Origin: Irpex lacteus | Lineage: Eukaryota; Basidiomycota; Agaricomycetes; Polyporales; Irpicaceae | DNA length: 64,000 bases | Direction of reading: 5' to 3' | NCBI GenBank assembly: GCA_001986395.2 | Contig: MQVO02000025.1 | Span: 310,001-374,000 of the forward strand | Notes under the pieces: model-generated | What the model saw: the letters and a program-made list of their open reading frames with translations, nothing else | What the model was told of the DNA's origin: nothing | Database searches by the model: none | Shown here: positions 34,374 through 48,200 of the stretch, one piece after another | How positions within the stretch are numbered: position 1 is the stretch's first letter | Layout: each line of letters opens with the position of its first letter | Position numbers and translations under genes: made by a program

Positions 34374-37300
34374 ATGAATGCTAGTGAACTCCTCGCCAGT
34401 ACATTATCTCCAGGTGCGCGTCGAAACCGTTTTCAGGGTACGCGATCTGAGCGTGTGCTCATGTGCTCTCGACGCTCTTTTTAGATGCAACGACGCGTCA
34501 GGCCGCCGAGGAGAAGCTGGAGAGTGCATCGAGGGAGAACTACGTGAGTTTCATGTGCATTTGAACTTCTCACTTTATCCTCATTCTCATTATGCGCCAC
34601 GCTTCATTTGCTTTGTGTAGCCTGCGTATTTGCTGATGCTCAGCACAGAGCTTGTCAACGATTCATCGCTACCTCATGTGCGTAATGCAGCTGGTCTTGC
34701 CCTGAAGAATGCTATCTCAGCCAAGGTACGTTCAAAAACACTCGATCCCATGCTGTTGAGGGTCTTTAACGACACCTGCAGGAAACCACGCGCCAACAAG
34801 AATACTCTGCTCGATGGCTAGGGCTAGAGGCGAGTGACCGGAAGCAGATTAAGGACCACGCACTGCACGCTCTTTCTTCTTCGAATGGAAAAGTCGGCCA
34901 AGTCGCCGCTCAATTCATTGCTGCCATCGCCGCAGTAGAACTACCTGTGGGGCAGTGGCAAGAGCTTATCGATACCCTACTAGGCTTCATGAACGATCAG
35001 AATTCGATTATACAGCTGAGAGTTGCGACACTGCAGACTATTGGATATATCTGCGAGACAATAGTGCGTTCATCCATTCGTTGTCTTCAGGATATTGCTC
35101 AATATGTATATCAGAAACCTGAGATCCTTGCCGTCAAGGCAAACGAGATCCTTACCGCCGTCATTCACGGTGCGCGAAAGGAAGAGGCTCCAGAAGTCCA
35201 GTATGCTGCCGTACAGGCATTGTACAACTCGCTCGAATTTGTTCGAGACAACTTTGAGCGTGAGGTACGCTAGTTCTCCCCCTTCACGGACAAAATAATG
35301 ACAATACATGATGTATCAGGGTGAACGTAACTACATCATGCAGATTGTATGCGAAGCCACTCAAAGCCCTGCCGTAAACGTGCAAGTTGGTGCTTTCGAG
35401 TGTTTGGTCAAGATCATGAGTCTTTACTACGATAAGATGGCTTTCTACATGGAGCGTGCTTTGTTCGGGGTATGTCTTTGCATTACAATCACCGGAGATT
35501 ATGAATATTCATTTTTCGTAGTTGACCGTCATGGGCATGAAACACCAAGACGAGCAGATTGCTCTGCAAGCGATCGAATTCTGGTCCACGGTCTGTGAGA
35601 CTGAAACCGAGTATGCATGGGAGGCAGCCGAGGTGTGTCTGGTAATATATGCATCATCTTCAAGGTGTTCATATCTATCCTTAGGCTCAAGAATACGGCG
35701 AAATCCCCGAAAACGAGAGCAGATTCTTCGCAAAGATCGCCCTTCCAGAGATCCTCCCTGTTCTGCTAACCCTTCTCACCCGACAAGAAGAGGAATACGA
35801 CGAGGATGAATGGAATGTTTCTATGGCTGCCGGAACGTGCTTGGGCCTGCTTGCACAAGCAGTCGCAGACACGATTGTCCAGGCTGTCATTCCTTTCATT
35901 GAGGCCAATATCCGATCAGCAGACTGGCATCAAAGAGAGGCGGCTGTCATGGCCTTTGGTTCCATCTTGGAGGGTCCTGATCCCGCCGTGCTCATGCCGC
36001 TCGTCAACCAGGCTCTCCCGATTTTGCTAGATATGATGGCCGATACAAACGTACATGTCAAGGATACCGTCGCTTGGACCCTTGGCCGTATTTGCGACCA
36101 CCTCATCGGAAGCATCAAGCCTGATGTCCACCTGCACCCCCTTGTGTCGGCGCTTGTTCGTGGCCTCCAGGACAACCCTCGTGTGGCGGCGAACTGCTGT
36201 TGGGCCCTACTCAACCTCGCGGAACAACTCAGTTTCTCGGAAGGTGATGAGCAAGCACAGTCGAACCCCTTGTCACCCTACTACGAGGGCATTGTGCAGG
36301 CCTTGCTGCAAGTCACGGAATCGTATGTTGTCTCGTATCGTACTTTTGGCGTCTACTGATATTCCCGATAGGGCCAGCAATGAGGGTAACTTCCGCACAG
36401 CTGCCTATGAATGTGTGGTCGCATACGTGACACACTCGACACCGGACTGTATCGCTGTTGTTCAAAACACTGCGGTGACTATCTTGACTCGTATGGAGCA
36501 GCTTCTGGCAATGGAGGTGCGCTTCAGAACTCCAGCTTTCACTGCAGCATTACTGATCGTCTCTTAGAACCAAATCTTAGGCGCTGACGACCGAAACAAC
36601 TGGAATGAGCTGCAGAGCGCGTTCTGCAGTGTCATTGTGGTATGTCTACCGCGTCCGTCTGGATGATACGTGGTTTTCCTCATACTGCCGCACAGAGCAT
36701 AATCCGCAAGCTTGGCCAAGGCGTTCAGCCGCTCGCAGACCGAATCATGACTCTTATCTTGTCATTGATCCAACGCGCCAGCAAAACGTCGACCGTACTG
36801 GAAGACACCTTCCTTGTTGTTGGCTCTCTTGCTTCAGGTGCGGTAACGAGTTTGCTCTATGCCCATTATTTTTACTGAAAGAGACTACTACAAAGCCCTC
36901 GAACAGAACTTCAGCCCATACATGCCGGCCTTTCTCCCATCCTTGTACCCAGCGCTCAAAGCACACGAAGATGCTCAGCTTTGCACCGTCGCCATCGGCG
37001 TTATCGGTGATCTTTCACGATCGCTCGGTGACCAGACCGCGCAATACGCTAATGCCTTCATGGGTGTCCTGCTTGAGAACTTGCAGAGTGATGTACTGAA
37101 CCGCAACGTCAAAATCACCATCCTCTCATGTTTCGGTGATATCGCGCTTGCTATCGGTCCAGCGTTCGGGCCGTTCCTCAGCACTACCATCGGCGTTCTG
37201 CGACAGGCAGGTTCCGTCACGCCAAATCCGGTATGTAATGTCTGTTAAGCTGTATCATCAGTACTGACTGACCGTACTCCTTCACAGTTGGACATAGAGC

Positions 37301-37760
37301 TTGTTGAGTACGTCACTCAGCTGCGCGAAGGTATTCTTGAGGCATACACCGGCATCGTCGGCGCATATAAGGGCACTGATAAAGGTAAGTTGTCGTTGAC
37401 CGATAATGCCGATGTTGTCTAATGCGTCTATAGTTGGAGAGTTGCTTCCATACGCCCCTACTATCTTGGAGCTTGTTCAACGCAGTCTAGCTGACAGCGA
37501 TCGCACCGAGTCTACAGTCAGACTGGCTATCGGCCTCATCGGTGATCTCGCTGACTCCTTCCCCAACGGCGATATCAAGTCGCTTCTGCTCACGGAATGG
37601 ATTGCTGTAGAATTGCGGTCGAAGGGTCGTGGTCACTCTCCAGAGACAAAGCGAACCATCAAGTGGGCTCGCGAAGTAAGTGCTGAATTCTTAGAAATTT
37701 CACATCAATGGGATCTCATGTCGTCTCTTTCTTCAGGTCGTCAAGCGTGCTACGGCGTAG
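34374..37760 (+). CDS. KAP95: Importin subunit beta-1
   Basis: Nuclear import receptor of about 863 residues in 15 exons: 34374-34413, 34485-34543, 34621-34725, 34782-35063, 35115-35264, 35320-35469, 35522-35632, 35685-36322, 36372-36516, 36568-36639, 36696-36837, 36896-37230, 37288-37384, 37434-37675, 37737-37760. It is built of HEAT repeats along its length. Recognisable blocks are the N-terminal importin repeat (ATTRQAAEEKLESASRENYP), HVRNAAGLALKNAIS, the acidic RQEEEYDEDEWNVSMAA loop of HEAT 8 that contacts Ran and importin alpha, and HVKDTVAWTLGRICD. Length equals yeast Kap95 within a few residues. Exon 12 could alternatively start at 36884, adding four residues; both acceptors keep phase. 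The start ATG is the first in frame. Confidence 0.96.
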
Positions 37761-38523
37761 TTTCGTCTTTTTCTTCTTTCTTCTTCCCATGTATTCGTTA
37801 GGCTCTCTTTGTTGATCGATGATGTCCGTAATGCCCCCCACGTTATCGCCTCTGAAGGAGGCTCATGCATGCAGTAGAATGACGGCGCAGCGACGCCCGC
37901 ATATCCCAGACAGGACTATTCTTTTTTTCTTCTCGCTTCTTGCTTTTATTCATCCCCCTTTTTATCACTCATCCTCTACCCTCCTACAAGTCATCAATGT
38001 ATCACTGGCTCTGCAGATATCTTTTCGTCCTCAATCGTGGTGGTGGCGCAGCATTTTTCTCTTTTTCATTTTACATTCTGTATAATTTCCTCCCCATCCT
38101 TTGTTAGCATCCACTTTCGCTCTCTTTTGACTGTTTTGCTGTCTATTGTCATGGGTACAAATAGCTCCTGAAGGGAGCATCGCATCTAACTACTTGCAAA
38201 GCCAGAACATGTATCTTTTCATCGAATAGTATTCCCGTGATCGTTTCATACCCTTTGTTGTGCGCAATTGTAGCATAAAGCGTGTTTTCTTGCTCTCCTG
38301 TTGGTGTTCCCATTTTTCTCTATTTACTAAGCTAACTGGAGTCAATAAGCATTGTTCTCAACCAACCCCTTCCCCAGTTCATTCGATAGCCCCGCGTACT
38401 CATTCCAGGCAGTCCCATGCATTCCAAGATTGGCAGAAATAGAAACTAGTTTACAGCAAGAAAAATGCACATTGTCCCAATCCGATGTATATGTCCGTGG
38501 GATGTCAAACCAACGGTGGTCAA
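37761..38523. other. 3' regions of convergent importin beta and Lon genes
   Basis: Pyrimidine-rich on the plus strand at about 37770-38130, as expected for the importin beta 3' UTR. No gene was seen. Confidence 0.5.
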
Positions 38524-41500
38524 TCACAATCTGCTCTCAAGCAACACATCCTTCGGTCGCCATCCTAGAGTACCCTTGCCGAAGGCAGCCTCAAGAGCCT
38601 CTTCGACAGTTCTGACGAAAGCGAACTGCATGGCTGAGCGCACCTCAGGGGGAACGTCATGTTCCACATCTTTCCTGTTCGCCCAGGGCAGTATCACTTT
38701 CGTCACATTTGCCCGATGTGCACCGAGGACTTTCTCCTTGATACCACCGACAGCACCCACACGTCCCCTCAACGTAATCTAGAGGATAGCCGTTCAATAA
38801 TGTGAACACAGGTATGCCTATATCTTAGCGACGTACCTCGCCAGTCATAGCAATACTAGAGGGCACACATGCACCAGTCAGAAGAGAGACGAAGGCGCAG
38901 GTCTACAAGACGTCTTTGAACATTTACCATAATATGAGGCAAGATAAAACTTACCATGGCAATACCAGCGGATGGCCCGTCTTTCTTGACTGCCCCAGAA
39001 GGAAGGTGGAGATGGATATCAATACCGGAGGGATGCTTCAGGGGATCTTGCGATCGCGTGGTAGTGATGCAAAGGTCATACGCGTGCCTCTTAACCCAGC
39101 TTAAGGCAAGCTCCCCGCTTTCCTTGATCACATCTCCAAGGCTCCCTGTCAACTTCAGCCGGCCGCTTCCGGGGACGGCAATCGTCTCTACGGGCAGTAT
39201 TCCACCTTCACCCATGCCTGTGACGACGAGGCCATAAACAACCCCTCTCCTCTCCTCTCGTTCATTCTCTTCAGCATCCCACCGTGCAATGCCGAGGATG
39301 GCCTCAAGCTCGTCTGCTTCGACAACGTCCTTGTACTCCTTGGTGACCTTCCCTGCATTGTCAGTCTCGCCATCAAGATGCTCGGCCCATTCCACGGCTT
39401 TATAGCGAACAACACCGCCGATCGCTCGCTCCAGTGAACGGACACCAGCCTCGCGAGTGTAGTGTGTCGCTATGTGAAGGAGAGCGGAGTCTGAGAGCGT
39501 AAGATGTTCGGAGGCGAGTCCGTTGGCCTTGAGCTGCTTGGGGAGTAGGAACTGGCGGGCGATGTGCATCTTCTCGTCGTATGTGTATCCGGAGAGATGC
39601 ACTATCTCTGTACGATCTAGGAGAGGCGCAGAGATTGTATCGAGGGAATTTGAGGTGCAGATAAACAGTACTTGGCTGAGGTCGATAGGGACGTTGATAT
39701 AGTGGTCCTATATAGACATGACTCAATCAGTGAGCTGAATAGAAACATAAATACATGAAGACCGACATTGAACGTATGGTTCTGCTCAGGGTCAAGGACC
39801 TCAAGAAGGGCGGCAGCGGGGTCACCATGGAAGTTGCTCTGGCCGATTTTGTCAATCTCATCACTAACGCAAATTTTGTCAGAGGCAGTGACGAGGGCCA
39901 ATGGACATAAGAACTCACAGCAAGATCACTGGATCAGGACGACCAGCTTTGCGCAAGGCTTGAACAATATTTCCCGGACCACTGGCAACGTACGTTCTTC
40001 TGTGTCCTCGAATCTCTGCTTCGTCGCGTACGCCGCCCAGCGATATCCGCTGGAAAGGTCTGTCGAGGGCACGTGCGATGGACTGACCAAGAGACGTTTT
40101 GCCAGTACCCGGAGGACCAACGAATCTATGAGTATGTGAGTTGTGTAATCAAATACCATGGTAAATTCGGAACGTACAACAAAATGGGACCTTTGACAGT
40201 GTTTCGGCGTTGTGGTGTCTTTGCAGAAGCTGAGGGAGTACCGTGGCTAGAATCAGAGGCGGGAGTAGCTGGTTGCTCTTTTGCCTCTTGATCCGCCTGT
40301 AAAGCCTTGAGCCGAACAACAGCGAGATACTCTATCAAACGCTTCTTGATCTTCTCCAGACCGTAGTGGTCAGCATCAAGTTGTTGACGAGTCTTCTTGA
40401 GGAAGCCTCGGTCACGAAGGGTATCAAGGGAGGTCGAGGGGGCGGTAGTGGATGAGCCGGGCCACGGGATAGCGACGAGCCATTCCAACTGATTCTTTAT
40501 TAGAACGTTGAGCAGACATAGCAACGGCAAACTCACGTAGTTTCGAATCACACCATACTCGACACTTCCTTGCGGAATACGCTTCAACCTCTTCCATTCG
40601 CGTACTGCCATCTTCCGTTCTTCGCTGTCCTTGGCCATCGCCTCAATCTTTGTTTTGATGTCGGCCATCTCATCGACTTCGTTCTGCTGGTCGTCGTCTA
40701 ACTCGGATCCAGAAGGAGGGCGCGCATCTTCCCCTGAGGCAGGTGGGCTTCCACTGAGGGGTGAGGAGGTGCGTTGGAGGTTGCTAAGTTCGCGCTGTAT
40801 TGCAGCAAGCTGTTGTCGAAGGAAGAACTCCTTCTGCTGTTTCGACAAGGACTCATCGACAGATTGCGCGATGCGCTTCGACACTTCCGATATGGAAGCT
40901 TGCTTCATGAATAGTGCGGTGGCGCGACTGAGCCGATCGTCGGGATCGGCAGCAGACAAGAAGTCTATGTAAATAGCATTAGTTATACTGGAACGTATTT
41001 GAGGAGCCGCCCCAGCTGAGCACGGCTCGTAAAGAACACTCGACATGGGATCGTGTCCGTGCAGGTATCATCCCAAATCGGCAGCTGCCATGTTGGGGGT
41101 TCTCCTGCAGCAACACGCCTGCCTATGATCCCTGCAGCCAGCCACTCACCCAGCTTATCCTTATACTCAGCATTGGTACTCGATAGTATCACATCCGCGA
41201 TCCATGCGGCCTTCACTTGTGAGACGTCCTCCACAAGTGCCGCAACCTTGTTAAAGGACTCGCGCTTGACCTCCTGGGTGGTGTCTCTCGAAAGCTGGTT
41301 CAATAGCTTGAGAGCGGCCGCCTTGAACTTAACCACGTTCTCGTGCGAAGGAATACCGTCAGTCCGAGGGTACTCTACTCGAAGATGCACTATGCCCGAG
41401 CTAAGATCGGTGGACAGGTCATCAACGATGCGTACCCGGGTTACACCATTTAGGGATAACAGGTATGGCTGCTTTGGGTTACGAATAGGTGGCTTTATGA

Positions 41501-41711
41501 GGCGCACAATACGCGAGGCTGTACCCCATTCGTAGAGTGACGAATCTGGCGACGTAAGAGGTACAGCAGCAACGACCGGCTGGTCCTCGGATTCTTGAAC
41601 GAGATTGAGCAGTGCTTCGCCGATACGTTTTGAGACTGGTAGCGTTACGCGACCGGTAGGTAGCAGAATAAGGGGATGAGCGAGTGGAAGGACTGGAAGT
41701 GTGGTAGTCAT
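38524..41711 (-). CDS. Lon protease, peroxisomal type
   Basis: ATP-dependent serine protease of 892 residues in eight exons: 41711-41150, 40964-40537, 40488-40178, 40125-39919, 39863-39767, 39707-38955, 38902-38837, 38778-38524. The Lon N-terminal domain (residues ~1-190) and a coiled linker lead to the AAA+ module with Walker [10 protein letters not shown], Walker B VILLDEIDK and [17 protein letters not shown]. The protease domain has the catalytic Ser in [10 protein letters not shown] and the Lys in [13 protein letters not shown]. No mitochondrial presequence was seen. The protein starts [20 protein letters not shown] and ends LLESRL, so the last three residues, SRL, form a PTS1. A peroxisomal matrix quality-control protease is inferred. 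It is divergent from the ABC transporter. Confidence 0.95.
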
Positions 41712-42231
41712 GGAGGTGGTGGTTGTAGATCAAGTTGGGGAGGTGGCGGCTTGGCACAAGAGCCTATCAGAAAATCACGTGAAAGCTGCAACCGAGCACT
41801 TGCCCGGGGGAGTTTGTATTCCTATAGGCGTGGGTACGGAGATCATAGCGTCTTTTCATCGACAAATTATCTATAGAAGTCGCAAGACCAGGAATTAACA
41901 ATGGAATGGAAGGTACGGCGGTTGAGTGGCATTTGTGTGATGCTTTCTCATTTGAGCAATATATGTGCGCTTACTTGCAAGATGCACAAGCCGATCAGCG
42001 AGGGCTGCATATTATTGAGGACGTAGATAAGACTCTTTGCGACTTGTAAAGCGCAGAGGATCGGAGCTCTATGACGTGTTGAACATGTATATTTTCAACA
42101 GTAGACGCCAGAAGTAAGCGTTGGAAAATAGCCATATTGGGTAAAAGCTAGAGAAATCTATATTTGAAACCGCAGCCGCGCCAAATGTTCTCATTTGATT
42201 CTCCGATGATCGTACCTTACAACTCTTTGTC
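41712..42231. other. Shared upstream region of Lon and ABCC genes
   Basis: 520 bp between divergent start codons. No gene was seen. Confidence 0.5.
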
Positions 42232-45200
42232 ATGCCGAACAACGGCAATAACACGTTTTATCCTCCGCTGATCCGCCAGAAACACATAATTACGCCACAG
42301 TCGCAGTGGATGGTGCGCATCCCGCCCTCTCAGCGACGACCAGGGCAACCAGAACGACCTGGACAACGTCGCGACATGAAGCCCATTTGTGGTGGAGATA
42401 GTCTCTGGGACCTTTCTTCGCGATGCATACGCGACTCATGGTTTTCCGTAATTCCTGTCGTCGTCGTCGCTTTTGCGATCCGCGTAATGGTCGTTCCCAA
42501 CCCGCCCCCCATTTCGCATGTGGTCAAGGTATTGAAGGCTCCATTTCAACCATTTCTTACCCTCTCTGAAGCGGAAGCGCTGCTTATACAAGACGAGAAG
42601 GCCGAGCTTCATTCAGTCGTGAAACGAACTCCTGTCTGGCCTACCGCAATTCTCTCGCTTGCAGGTCTTGTCGGTGCTCTGGTGTGGATTGTACTCGGCT
42701 CGTACCTCGCCATTGTGGAACCAATAAACGCCTGGCAAAACGCGTTGCCGTTCTTGGTTGCCGTATCTTGGCTGTACGCTTCTGTCAGACCAATTCTGAA
42801 GCCGACCGCGACGCCTCCATATGACCTGTTCATCTTGTATGTTGCACGCGTAATCCTGGACACATTGGTCTTTGGGGGAGTGCTCTATGATAAACAAGTG
42901 TACAACATACCCCTTCCGAGCCCGTTCATTGTGGCAGCTCTAGTGGTTAACTTGGTCGCTGGAGTCACTTCGTTGTTGACGGTGTTGAGCATGCCATTGG
43001 CCATCCCGAGTGCACGCGTGGATCCTGCCGAAATTGTGCGTAATGAGTTTTCTTCTAATATAGTTTATTCACTTGCGTGTAGGGCAAATCCGTCTCTCCC
43101 GAAGATTATACTTCCCTGTGGGGGTGGGTCAGCTTCCACTGGGTGAAGCCTCTTATCACACTCGGCACGAACACGACACTTCAAGAGCCAAATGTGTGGA
43201 ATCTTAGCCCTACTATGCAAGCCCGTCCCGTGTACATGAAGTTCTGTACCATCAAACGCGCTACATTGCTCCGCCGTCTATGGGCCGCAAACTCACTGGA
43301 CCTCATCCTCGATTTCGTGCTTACATACGTCAGCGTAATCTTCAACTACCTCGGACCGTTCTTCCTCAAACGAATTCTGGATTCCCTTGACACGCATGAA
43401 AATGAGACCGAGCAGGACCGCAAGGAGCGTATCTCACTTGCATACACTTACGCGTTCCTGGCGTTTTTATCGACGCTTGCGAAGGCCGAAGCTGATGTCC
43501 AGCACCTATGGTACGGTAGACGGGCGGCGACCAGGATACGGTCCAGCCTTATGACTTCTATCTATGACAAGGCGCTGAAGAGAAAGGATTTCTCTGGTAT
43601 CGTGAACAAGGACGCCGAACCCAAGAGTACGCCTGCGTCAAAGGGTGCGTACACATGTTACTGTCTGTTGGAAGATCAATATCTGAGACCTATAGCAGAT
43701 CCGAAGGCCGACGACCCCAAAGCGGGCGCTGACGTTGGTAAAATCGTCAACCTCATGGCAGGAGACGCGAACAGGGTGAGTGTCCTCCCTTGTCTGATAT
43801 GATTTTTCCTCACCTGGTGTAAATCAGATCGCACAAATGGTCTCCGGTGCCTACTTCATCTATGGCGGTGCGTTCCAGGTTAGATTTTCCGTATGTGATG
43901 TACTCATCTCCGTATATAGCCCCCTTCGAAATTGTCATCGCTAGCGTCTTCCTATATCAGTAAGTCTAGCAGGAACAGTGGTATAGGGACCTATGCTCAC
44001 ACATGTATCAGGTTACTCGGTCTTTCCGCCTTCGCAGGCTTCTTTGTCCTCATCATAGGATGGCCCCTGAACAACTTCGTCGCCAGACGCGCCGTGCGGA
44101 TCCAAAAAGGACTTTCTAGCGCCCGCGATAAGCGCATGGGTGTCCTGAACGAGCTGATTACCGCGGTACGTCTTTCTTTGGATACTACTCCGTGGATGAC
44201 GCTGACAGCTAGCACGTCTGACAGGTCAAGTTCATCAAGTTTTTCGCATGGGAGGATCGATGGATTCAGCGGGCACTTGACGCGCGTGAGGTTGAGCTGC
44301 AGTGGCTCGTCAAGGGTGAGTTGGAAAACGTCTTTCTGCCTCCTGTACAGGGCTGACAAGACCACATGTAGCCCGTGTCAACTCTATCTGCTTTTCCTTG
44401 ATTTGGACCACTGCTCCCATAGCCGTCTCGGTGACTGCGTTCTTCGCCTACATTATGCAAGGGAATCAGTTGACCGTTGGAACTGCGTTTACGGTAAGTT
44501 CCTCTGCCCGATTGATCCACCCGCACTTTCTGATGGGCTCTACAGGCAATTGCATTGTTTGGCATGCTCAGGTAACCATACCACCCTTTTATGGCTGAGA
44601 CCTGTTATTGACATTGAGCATAGGGCGCCCTTGAACGTGATTCCTGCATGGATTGTCCAGGTTTTGCAGGTGAGTGTAACGTGCTATTCTGGAGGAAATT
44701 CATATCCATTCTATACGGGTGTAGACTGGTGTCGCCATGAACCGTATCTCCACCTACCTCGGTGAAGACGAGGTTGACGAGCAAGTGTCCACCTTGAAGA
44801 AGCAAAAGGTCACCACCGCAGAAGACGTCGCTCCAGGCTTCGGTATTCAAAATGGTAGTTTCAAATGGAACGAAATCGAGGAGGAAAAGACCAAGAAGGA
44901 TCACACACCCGAACCAAGCACGGGTACTAGCAATGGCGACGATGACGCTTCTACAGTCGTCGACAACGCCTCTGTCGCAGGGTCTGAAACCAACGAACGG
45001 CGCTTTCAACTCAACGACATCACCGTCATGTTCCCAGAAAGCGAGCTCACGGTGATTACTGGTCCAACAGCGAGTGGCAAGACTGCGCTTCTCATGGCTC
45101 TGCTTGGCGAGTTAACGCTACTCGAGGGTCGGTTAATTATGTCGAAGGATCCATTCGTCGTTGACGAACATGGCTTGCAACACGCAATTTCGTATGCCGC

Positions 45201-48200
45201 TCAATCCCCATGGCTGCGTCATCAGTCGATCAAGGATAATATCTTGTTCGGTTACCCCTTCGACGAGGAGAGGTACAAGGCTGTTATCGAATGTTGTGCC
45301 CTGTTGCCGGATCTGGACATGCTCGAGGATGGAGATGCTACGGAGATCGGTGCTCGGTATGTTTGCTAGCATACCCTCTTGTCAAACGCTCACTATCAAC
45401 GATGTCTGTTTAGTGGAGTTAGTTTATCTGGAGGACAAAAGGCTCGGTACGTGTCAATCTTGTCAGTTGATCTGTGCCCCATTGACGAAGCTTCACAGTG
45501 TGGCGTTGGCGCGTGCCATCTATGCCGTAAGCTTTGCGTCGCCCTGCATATCGATTGGTTTACTGATAGCTTTATAGCCTACTAAATATGTATTGCTTGA
45601 TGACCCGCTGAGCGCTGTGGTAAGTGTCGGTAGATAACTCTTACGACTCGTTGTTCTAACATACTTTGCACGGTATTTAGGATAGTCATACCGCTCGGTT
45701 CCTATTCGAGAGACTACTCCAAGGCCTCTATTGGCGAACCGTACGGTTGTGAGTACATCATAGAGTCGTCCGCACATCCACATCTTTAACATGTGCATCC
45801 AGGTTCTTGTCACTCATCACGTCGAACTGGTGCTCCCCGGAACAAACTATCTCGTCCGCATGTTGGACGGGCGTATTGATACTCAAGGCGCTGTCAAGGA
45901 CCTTCGCGCTCGTGGTATTTTGGATGATATCGCTCATGACGAGTCGGCTGAAGTGCACAAGGAGGAGCAACAGGCGGCCGAAGCTGTACCATCCGCTGAA
46001 GTCGTAGCCGTGGCTGATGTAGACGAAGATGCTCCACAGGAGCAGGCAAAGAAGCCAAGAAAGTTGATCGAAGAGGAGAAGCGGGAAGAGGGTAGCGTGA
46101 AATGGAACATCTACAAGACCTACCTCAAAGCTTCGTGAGTACCCTTGGTACATTATACTTCATAATCTATAATCTGTTCGTTCTCAGATCGTACTGGACG
46201 TGGGCACTTCTGACGCTGCTCATTGTCTGTAACCAAGGCCTTGCCGTTGGGGAGAAAGTATGGATCAAGGTGTGTGGAAGTATTGGAGAGGGTGGTTAGG
46301 TATTAACGGTTCGACTGCAGATTTGGGGTGAGGCGTATACAACGTCCAATAATACCTTCGTCAGCTCGTATGCATTCCGTAACTCCATGGTTCCGGAACA
46401 CGAGATACCTATGGATGGGTCTTATCTCTCCATACACTTCAGCCATACCGGCGCCGAGATACCTTACGCAAAGACGTTTGCGTCTCGCTGGCCCGCAGCC
46501 CAAGAGCATCCCTACTTCTATATCGGAATCTACGCAGCAATCACCTTGGCCGTGGCGGCCTTCAACGTGCTCAGTGCTGTGATACAGTACACAGGTGCAC
46601 TCAGGGCATCTCGTAGACTATTCCATCAGTTACTCGTCGGTGTAGTGAGGGCTACGATGCGCTGGCATGATGTTACACCCCAAGGTGGGAGCGCAACAGT
46701 CACAGACTCTATACGGGCTGACTAATTTGGTGCTGCAGGGCGAATGCTGAATAGGTTTAGCAAGGACGTGGAAACTGTAGACTCTTCCTTGTCAGGAACC
46801 CTGCAAACGGTCAACTCATCGCTCGCTAACTTTGCGGCATCGGTGATTACAGTCATGTGAGTACCGTTTCGTTTGAGTTGGAAGGACTGTTGCTAACTTT
46901 GCTATAGCGTGATCTTCCCTCTATTCGTTTTCCCCGCTGTCGTCATCGGGTTCATTTATCGCCAGCTTGCCATAGGGTATCTCAACACCGGTCGGGATCT
47001 TCGCAGAATGGAGTCGAATACAAGAAGTCCTATTTTCGCAAACTTTGGGGAGCTTCTTGAGGGCATCGTCACAGTTCGAGCTTTCTCTGCAGAGCAGCGC
47101 TTCCTCGATCATCACAATGCCAAGGTTGACTTGACAACAAAGGTATCTTGCCTTGCACTGTCTTTAGGTGCTTTTTAATTGTTTTGTAGATGTGGTACAG
47201 CTTCTGGATGACCAATCGCTGGCTTCTCTTGCATTTTGATGCACTTGGTGCTGTGGGAGTATGGATCACCACTCTCTTTGCTCTATCCGGATACGTAGAT
47301 GCCGGTCTTGCTGGTGTCTGCATTACCTCCGCCATGTCTTTCACGAATAGTGTCTACTGGGCTTGCAGATTCTGGACGGCATTGGAACTCGATCTCAAGT
47401 ACGTTAATCATTGCTTTCTATACTTGCAGTCGATTGATAAGGGTATGCCAGCTCGGTCGAACGTGTTGTTGAATATCTCGATCTCCCCCAAGAGCCGCCT
47501 GCGATCATCGAAAACAACCGTCCTCCTGCTTACTGGCCATCGACTACCAGCTCGAATGAAGACTCCCTCATCTCTGTAGAGAATCTTGTGATCAGATACG
47601 CCCCAGAATTACCGCCTGTGCTGCACGATGTCTCGTTCAAGTTGAAAGCCAAAGAGCGAGTGGGTCTGCTCGGAAGGACTGGCAGTGGTAAATCGACTCT
47701 GGCAATGAGCGTCCTACGCTTTGTAAGTTAGGCCAAGGCTCATCTATATATCGTACTGATCGGTCTCCTTTTCAGGTTGACCCTGCGAGTGGCCGAATTG
47801 TTATTGATGGCATTGATATATCGCAAATCGGTCTACATGACCTTCGTTCGAGAATTGTAAGCTGACTCACATTCGTAGAATGAGAAAATGCTAACATGAA
47901 TGTAGACCTTCATTCCACAGGCATGTACTATCGCCTCCGTCGTGGGGTTTTCACTGACTTTTATTATGGGTTAGGATGCCACACTCTTCTCCGGTACCTT
48001 ACGCGATAATCTGGATCCCTTTGGTAAGTTCAATCCGTGTTGGATGAAACCACATCTGACTCACCCACTATAGGTGAACACGATGACAGCGAATGTCTGG
48101 ATGCGCTGTACCGTGTGCACTTGCTGACAGAGAACCAGCTAGCGTCTCAGAGGGCTTCGAGAGAAACGTCCCGTGTTGCATCTCGCAACCCATCCGGCCG

